From contig CAIXZF010000104.1 in NCBI GenBank assembly GCA_903923925.1, positions 1-60,054 of the forward strand: a stretch of DNA of 60,054 nt. Direction: 5' to 3'. The position numbers and the translations under genes were made by a program. Of the stretch, positions 54,950 to 60,054 are shown piece after piece. How positions within the stretch are numbered: position 1 is the stretch's first letter; every line of letters begins with the position of its first letter. Below the pieces are notes generated by a model. The model worked only from the letters and a program-made list of their open reading frames with translations, made no database searches and was not told the origin of the DNA. Source of the DNA: an uncultured Bacteroidales bacterium (GTDB lineage: Bacteria; Bacteroidota; Bacteroidia; Bacteroidales; CAIXZF01).

Positions 54950-57900
54950 TTATAGGTGTGCTTCAACCCATTTACGGGCGTTTACAAAGGCTTCAATCCA
55001 TGGGCTCACCTGGTCGTTTTTACGGCCATCGGGATAATTCGCCCACTGCCATGGGAAAAGCGAACGTTCAATATGTGGCATCATTGCCAGATGACGACCG
55101 CAATCTGAAACCAGCGCTGCTGTATTAAAATCAGATCCGTTGGGGTTTCCAGGTAAAGTAGTAAAGGTGTAATGCGCTGCAAAATTGTAATCTTTTCTTT
55201 CCTTTGGAAGGAAGAAACGGCCTTCGCCATGTGCCACCCATACGCCAAGCCGTGTTCCTGCAAGAGATTTGAACATGATGCTCTCATTTTCAGGGATATC
55301 CACATTGATAAACCCGGATTCAAATTTGCCGCTTTTGTTGTGCTTCATTATCGGTTTAAGGTCGTGATCAGGATAGATGAGGCCAAGCTCAATCATTACC
55401 TGGCAGCCATTACAGATCCCTAAGCTTAATGTATCTTTGCGGGCATAGAACCTTTCAAGTGTCTGTCTTGCAGTATCATTGTAAAGAAATGCACCTGCCC
55501 AGCCCTTTGCTGAACCCAGTACGTCAGAGTTTGAAAAACCGCCTACAAATACAATCATGTTAATATCATCAAGGTTTTCTTTACCTGAGATGAGATCAGT
55601 CATGTGTACGTCCTTAACATCAAACCCTGAGTAGTAGAGCGAATACGCCATTTCCCTGTCGCCATTAACCCCTTTTTCGCGGATAATTGCAGCTTTAACT
55701 CCTGAAGAAGTTCGCCTTGCTGTGTTAATGCCGAAAGACCGAGCTTCTCCGGTGAAACCTGCCGGGAAATTGTAAGTGAGCTGTTGCTTTGGATAATTGG
55801 CAAATCGTTCTGCCGCATTCGAAATACCGCATTGTTTGCTGTCGAGTCTTGAAGAAGTCAGGTACCAGGTATCGCGAAGCTGATCTATGGAAAAGGAAAA
55901 GTTTTTATCGCCAAGCTGAACGGTCATTTTACGTTCGTTAACTACCTTCCCGATTATGCTGAATTTTATGTTGTTGTCGGTCAGTAATTTAGTGAAATCC
56001 TCTGTTTGGTTCACCTGAACTAAAAGTGATGGACGTTCTGCAAAAAGCACTTTTATGATATCTGATTCTTCGAGTCCGTTCAGGTTGAGCAGCATGCCCG
56101 TATTGGGTTCTGCAAAACACATTTCGAGCAGTGCTGTAATTAATCCACCAGCCGAAACATCATGACCTGCAAGGATAAGGTCGTTTTCTATTGCAAGTTG
56201 TATGGTATTAAATACTTTTTTAAGATATCCTGCATCTTTAATATCCGGAGTATTGTTGCCAAGGAGATTCAGAATCTGGGCAAAACTGCTGCCTCCCAAG
56301 TGGAATTCATCGCCGGAAAGGTCAATGTAGAAGATTTCAGAACCAGTCTTTGCCTTAAGTACCGGTGTTACAGACTTTCTAATATTACTTGCCTGTCCAG
56401 TTGCCGAAACAATCACTGTTCCAGGCGAATACACCATCTTCCCATCCGGATATTTCTGCGTCATTGAGAGCGAATCTTTGCCGGTTGGAACACTGATTCC
56501 TAATTCAATAGCAAAGTCGCTGAGCGCCTTTACGGCTTCATACAATCGGGCATCTTCGCCGGCTTGTTTGGCAGGCCACATCCAGTTTGCACTGAGCGAT
56601 AAGCCGTCAAGTCCGTCTTCAATAGGGGTCCAAACGATATTAGTAAGTGCTTCTGCTACAGAAATGCGCGAACCAATAGCAGGATCAATTAACGCAGCTG
56701 CAGCTGCGTGGCCAATAGAGGTTGCTATTCCCTTTTCTCCTTTGTAGTCGAGGCTTACAACACCGAGGTTGTTTAATGGCAGCTGAATACTGCCTGCAGT
56801 TTGTTGCAGAGCAACACGTCCTGTTACCGAGCGGTCTACTTTATTGGTGAGCCAGTCTTTGCAGCCAACTGCTTCAAGCTGAAGAACCTGATCGAGGTAT
56901 TCATATAGTTTAATGGATTCATAGAGAATAGGATTCCGTTTTTCGGTCTGTTTCTCGTCAATAAGTACTGTAACAGGTGGTTTTCCGAACATATCCTCCA
57001 GTTTCAGATTTACAGGTTTTTCGGAAGTTGGAGTATTTTCAACAATAAATCTGTGATCACCGGTAATTTTTCCAACATTGTAGATCGGCGCTCTTTCCCG
57101 GCTGGCGATATTTTGCAGTAAAGGAAGATTCTCTGGTTTAACTATCAGCCCCATTCTCTCCTGGCTTTCGTTGCCAATGATTTCTTTGAATGAAAGTGTA
57201 GGATCACCCACCGGCAGCTTACTGATGTCAATGTGTCCTCCGCTTGCTTCCACCAGTTCCGACAGAGAGTTCAGATGCCCGCCGGCTCCATGATCGTGTA
57301 TGGATACAATTGGGTTTGAATCACTTTCGGCCATGGCTCGTATTGCATTAAAAACGCGCTTTTGCATCTCAGGATTCGACCGCTGAATGGCATTCAGCTC
57401 AATCTGGTTCCCGAATTCTCCGGTAGCCACCGAAGAAACAGCACCGCCACCCATCCCTATCCGGTAATTATCACCGCCCATCACAATAAGCCTGTCGCCG
57501 ATCTCAGGTTTGGCTTTATGTGCATCCTTATTGTTTGCAAAACCAACACCACCAGCGAGCATAATTACCTTATCGAAAGCGTGAAGTTTCTGATTTTCAT
57601 AGTGTTCATAAGTGAGAACACTGCCGCAAATCAGCGGTTGACCGAATTTATTGCCAAAATCGCTTGCTCCGTTTGAGGCCTTAATCAGGATTTCCTCTGG
57701 CGATTGGTATCTCCAATCTCTGGGTTCAATAGCTTCTTCCCAGATCCTCGATGAATCCAGCCTTGGATAGGAAGTCATATACACTGCTGTTCCAACAAGT
57801 GGAATGCTTCCTTTTCCTCCTGCCATCCTGTCGCGGATTTCTCCACCACTACCTGTAGCGGCGCCGTTAAAAGGTTCAACAGTTGTAGGGAAATTGTGAG

Positions 57901-58642
57901 TTTCTGCTTTCATCGAGATAACCGACAAAATGTCTTTAATCCTGAAATAATCGGATTTATCCTGAGTAGCTGGTGCAAATTGTTCAATAACAGGACCCTT
58001 GATAAAGGCCACATTATCGCTGTATGCCGAAACAATATTCTGTGGATTTCGTTTTGATGTCTTTTTAATAAGTTGAAATAGAGACTCTTCCATCTCTTTC
58101 CCATTGATAATAAATCTTCCGTTGAAGATTTTATGCCTGCAATGCTCAGAATTTACCTGCGAAAACCCGAAGATTTCACTGTCTGTGAGTTGTCTGCCCA
58201 ATTGCTTACTTAGTTCATCCAGGTACTTCACTTCATCAGCACTAAGTGCCAGCCCTTCGGATTCGTTATAGCTTTGGATGTCATCCACAAGGCGAATTGC
58301 TTCCGGAGCATGAACGATGAGAAAGATGTCCTGGTCAAGATCAGTATAAACTACCTGTAACATCTTGTCGTGTAGTGCATTGATTTTACTAACCTTATAG
58401 AATTCCTCAATTCTGCTGATACCTTTTATTCCCATATTCTGGGTAATTTCAACAGCATTGGTACTCCATGGTGTCAACATTTCTTTTCTTGGTCCGAGGA
58501 AAAAACCACTAAGGATTTCCTGCTCCGTCCAGCTGGCGTTACCCAATAACCAGCAAAGTTTTTTGATATCTTCGGCTGTTAATCTGCCATCAGATTCGAG
58601 GGCATAATATTTGTTATTACCGCTTTGAAAAAAATGAATCAT
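54950..58642 (-). CDS. purL: Phosphoribosylformylglycinamidine synthase
   Basis: Predicted 1230-residue large-form FGAM synthase of purine biosynthesis: converts FGAR, glutamine and ATP to FGAM. The N-terminal region and linker precede two PurM-like synthase halves (SEHCRHKIFNG near 170, MKAETHNFPTTVEPFNGAATG near 238, GDRLIVMGGDNYRIGMGGGA near 380). The C-terminal glutamine amidotransferase domain (from about 1000) has the nucleophile Cys in LGICNGCQVM and a late His-containing block (WVAHGEGRFF). This is the single-chain form seen in Proteobacteria and Bacteroidales, unlike the split PurLQS. Length is slightly below the usual 1290. Downstream of the tRNA-Pro terminator. Confidence 0.96.
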   Translation of the reverse strand: MIHFFQSGNNKYYALESDGRLTAEDIKKLCWLLGNASWTEQEILSGFFLGPRKEMLTPWSTNAVEITQNMGIKGISRIEEFYKVSKINALHDKMLQVVYTDLDQDIFLIVHAPEAIRLVDDIQSYNESEGLALSADEVKYLDELSKQLGRQLTDSEIFGFSQVNSEHCRHKIFNGRFIINGKEMEESLFQLIKKTSKRNPQNIVSAYSDNVAFIKGPVIEQFAPATQDKSDYFRIKDILSVISMKAETHNFPTTVEPFNGAATGSGGEIRDRMAGGKGSIPLVGTAVYMTSYPRLDSSRIWEEAIEPRDWRYQSPEEILIKASNGASDFGNKFGQPLICGSVLTYEHYENQKLHAFDKVIMLAGGVGFANNKDAHKAKPEIGDRLIVMGGDNYRIGMGGGAVSSVATGEFGNQIELNAIQRSNPEMQKRVFNAIRAMAESDSNPIVSIHDHGAGGHLNSLSELVEASGGHIDISKLPVGDPTLSFKEIIGNESQERMGLIVKPENLPLLQNIASRERAPIYNVGKITGDHRFIVENTPTSEKPVNLKLEDMFGKPPVTVLIDEKQTEKRNPILYESIKLYEYLDQVLQLEAVGCKDWLTNKVDRSVTGRVALQQTAGSIQLPLNNLGVVSLDYKGEKGIATSIGHAAAAALIDPAIGSRISVAEALTNIVWTPIEDGLDGLSLSANWMWPAKQAGEDARLYEAVKALSDFAIELGISVPTGKDSLSMTQKYPDGKMVYSPGTVIVSATGQASNIRKSVTPVLKAKTGSEIFYIDLSGDEFHLGGSSFAQILNLLGNNTPDIKDAGYLKKVFNTIQLAIENDLILAGHDVSAGGLITALLEMCFAEPNTGMLLNLNGLEESDIIKVLFAERPSLLVQVNQTEDFTKLLTDNNIKFSIIGKVVNERKMTVQLGDKNFSFSIDQLRDTWYLTSSRLDSKQCGISNAAERFANYPKQQLTYNFPAGFTGEARSFGINTARRTSSGVKAAIIREKGVNGDREMAYSLYYSGFDVKDVHMTDLISGKENLDDINMIVFVGGFSNSDVLGSAKGWAGAFLYNDTARQTLERFYARKDTLSLGICNGCQVMIELGLIYPDHDLKPIMKHNKSGKFESGFINVDIPENESIMFKSLAGTRLGVWVAHGEGRFFLPKERKDYNFAAHYTFTTLPGNPNGSDFNTAALVSDCGRHLAMMPHIERSLFPWQWANYPDGRKNDQVSPWIEAFVNARKWVEAHL

Positions 58643-58659
58643 ACGATATCAGTGTTAAG

Positions 58660-58691
58660 AAAAAAAAAGTCTGGCAGATATTCTACCAGAC
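58660..58691 (-). terminator. Rho-independent terminator after tRNA-Pro
   Basis: On the minus strand GTCTGGTAGA, loop ATA, TCTGCCAGAC, followed by nine T. The ten-base-pair stem has one G-T wobble. It lies 13 bases after the 3' end of the tRNA and ends tRNA transcription 18 bases before the purL start, so purL needs its own promoter or read-through. Confidence 0.9.
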
Positions 58692-58704
58692 AGTCTTCGT
58701 ATAG

Positions 58705-58778
58705 TCGGGGCGAGAAGACTCGAACTTCCGACCCCTTGCACCCCATGCAAGTACGCTAGCCAACTGCGCCACGCCCCG
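58705..58778 (-). tRNA. tRNA-Pro (GGG)
   Basis: A 74-base cloverleaf on the minus strand. The acceptor stem pairs CGGGGCG with CGCCCCG, the discriminator is A, and CCA is not encoded. D-arm GCGC...GCGT; anticodon stem CTTGC/GCAAG with loop ATGGGGT, giving anticodon GGG for codon CCC (and CCU by wobble); T-arm GTTCGAGTC. The anticodon loop is the same as that of E. coli tRNA-Pro(GGG). Confidence 0.96.
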
Positions 58779-58844
58779 ATTGTATTTAGGTCAGCAAAAG
58801 TAATAAAACATTCATAATTTTACAACCTTAAATAGTTTCATATC

Positions 58845-59783
58845 ATGGAAGACAACGCAGAGAAAACAAGATGTATGATTATCGGTTCCGGCCCTGCAGG
58901 CTATACTGCAGCTATCTATGCAGCAAGGGCTGACCTGAAGCCTGTTATGTACCAGGGACTACAGCCGGGTGGACAGTTAACAACGACTTCAGAAATTGAT
59001 AATTTCCCGGGATATCCTTCCGGAACAACTGGCACTGAGATGATGGAAGACCTGAAAAAACAGGCAGAACGCTTCGGTACCGATGTACGTTGGGGCTTGG
59101 TAACTGAGGTTAACTTTGAAGAACGTCCTTTTAAGATTAAAACGGATGACGGGAAAGTCATTTTAGCCGAGACCGTTATTATTGCAACTGGTGCAACTGC
59201 CAGATGGCTTGGTCTTGAATCAGAAAGAAGATACCAGGGTTTTGGTGTTTCTGCCTGTGCTACTTGTGATGGTTTTTTCTTCCGTGGTCTGAATGTAGCA
59301 ATAGTTGGTGGAGGTGATACGGCTGCCGAAGAGGCAACATATCTGGCTAAACTTTGCAAGAAAGTTTATATGGTTCATCGCCGGGGAGAACTGCGAGCTT
59401 CTAAAGCTATGCAGCACAAGGTTATGAATACCGCCAATATTGAAATGGTATGGAACAGCAAACCGGTGGAAGTAGTGGGCGACAATAAAGTTGTAACCGG
59501 ATTAATGGTGGAAGATGTTACTACCGGCCAATCCAGACGACTGGATGTTGATGGCGTTTTTGTTGCCATTGGCCATACACCCAATACGGAGGTCTTTAAA
59601 GGGCAGCTCAACCTTGATGAAGCAGCGTATATTGTAACAATACCAGGAACAACAAAAACCAGCATAGATGGTGTATTTGCTGCAGGCGATGTACAGGATC
59701 ATCACTACCGCCAAGCAGTAACCGCTGCCGGAACCGGCTGTATGGCAGCAATCGAGGCAGAAAGATTTCTTTCTTCGAACTAA
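58845..59783 (+). CDS. trxB: Thioredoxin-disulfide reductase
   Basis: Predicted 312-residue flavoenzyme that passes electrons from NADPH via FAD to thioredoxin. FAD-binding GSGPAGYTAAIYAAR near residue 12, redox-active C138-A-T-C141-D in the NADPH domain, NADPH-binding GGGDTAAEEATYLAKL near 155 and HRRGELRASK (2'-phosphate-binding arginines) near 178. The final FAD motif is AAGDVQDHHYRQAVTAAGTGCMAAIEAERFL. Divergent from the tRNA, with the start about 66 bases away. No thioredoxin gene is in the window. Confidence 0.97.
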   Translation: MEDNAEKTRCMIIGSGPAGYTAAIYAARADLKPVMYQGLQPGGQLTTTSEIDNFPGYPSGTTGTEMMEDLKKQAERFGTDVRWGLVTEVNFEERPFKIKTDDGKVILAETVIIATGATARWLGLESERRYQGFGVSACATCDGFFFRGLNVAIVGGGDTAAEEATYLAKLCKKVYMVHRRGELRASKAMQHKVMNTANIEMVWNSKPVEVVGDNKVVTGLMVEDVTTGQSRRLDVDGVFVAIGHTPNTEVFKGQLNLDEAAYIVTIPGTTKTSIDGVFAAGDVQDHHYRQAVTAAGTGCMAAIEAERFLSSN

Positions 59784-59802
59784 AAAAAAGAAGAAAATCG
59801 AT

Positions 59803-60054
59803 AAACTGGTAAACTGGTAAATTAGCACATTGCTTTATTGCGCCATTTCATTGTCAAATTTACCAATTTGCCATGTAATTGATCCACTGGTAAATTGCTA
59901 CATTTATACATTGATTTATTTCGCCATTTCTCTGTCCACAGGACAGTATAGATGATTATTTGCCGGATACACGAGATGGTGCAGAGATTTCTGACGAAAT
60001 GTAGGAATTTATCAATTTACCAATTTATCAATTTGCCAATCTGCCATGTAATTG
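59803..60054. repeat. Degenerate tandem intergenic repeat, cut by window end
   Basis: After trxB, a non-coding A+T-rich block in which several motifs recur: ACTGGTAAATT at 59813 and 59886, CGCCATTTCnnTGTC at 59841 and 59921, and CCAATnTGCCATGTAATTG at 59863 and 60036. This suggests roughly 75-80-base imperfect units, the second interrupted by unrelated sequence (about 59940-60005). It also contains inverted matches between GGTAAATT and AATTTACC. It runs to the last base of the window, so its full extent is unknown. Confidence 0.7.

Overview
The window comes from a Bacteroidota chromosome, most likely an anaerobic or microaerobic member of the Bacteroidales or a close relative. The evidence is eight secreted proteins ending in type IX secretion system (T9SS) C-terminal sorting domains, several putative TAnnTTTG promoter boxes, a single-chain pyruvate:ferredoxin oxidoreductase, MutS2, an Omp28-like protein and an A+T-rich composition. 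No phage, transposase, integrase or CRISPR array was seen. No stretch longer than about 300 bases lacks a gene.

Layout. 1-13.6 kb: four large T9SS cargo proteins (a beta-propeller protein; a BNR/ASPM-like/beta-helix protein; a CotH/lamin-tail protein; a cohesin/dockerin protein). A small remnant of a fifth T9SS tail lies at 5283-5350. 13.7-24.3 kb: M16 peptidase, two tandem ArsR-type regulators followed by a terminator, an Omp28-like T9SS protein, an OB-fold lipoprotein, the SppA protease, an e(P4)-like acid phosphatase, a MATE transporter and a ferredoxin-NADP reductase-like protein. 24.4-31 kb: an Lgt-like membrane protein fused to a beta-rich C-terminus, RlmN, a methyltransferase / SGNH hydrolase / glycosyltransferase cassette and a nucleotide-sugar epimerase. 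31-41 kb: GH18 chitinase-like protein, DEDDh exonuclease, lipoprotein plus beta-barrel pair, DUF486 protein, S37 peptidase, a double adenylate kinase, ChaN-like protein, secreted endonuclease I, a 21-copy heptanucleotide array and a GH16 glucanase. 41-49 kb: PFOR, a divergent dihydroorotate dehydrogenase-like gene and MutS2. 48.4-53.5 kb: a signalling run (Cache lipoprotein, hybrid histidine kinase, response regulator-PP2C phosphatase) and a MmcQ/YjbR gene whose 3' end runs into a second heptanucleotide array. 53.6-60 kb: a polymerase-like membrane protein, PurL, tRNA-Pro(GGG) with its own terminator, TrxB, and a degenerate intergenic repeat that runs off the window.

Most genes are housekeeping or secreted degradative functions (chitin, beta-glucan, peptides, DNA) of a polymer-degrading lifestyle. 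The least ordinary items are the Lgt-like/beta-rich fusion, the adenylate kinase with a decayed second half, the two GCAGRAR heptad arrays (one supplies a stop codon), the DHOD-like protein without a recognisable catalytic loop beside PFOR, and the separate Cache lipoprotein feeding a kinase/phosphatase pair. All functional calls are read by eye from motifs; no database search was run.
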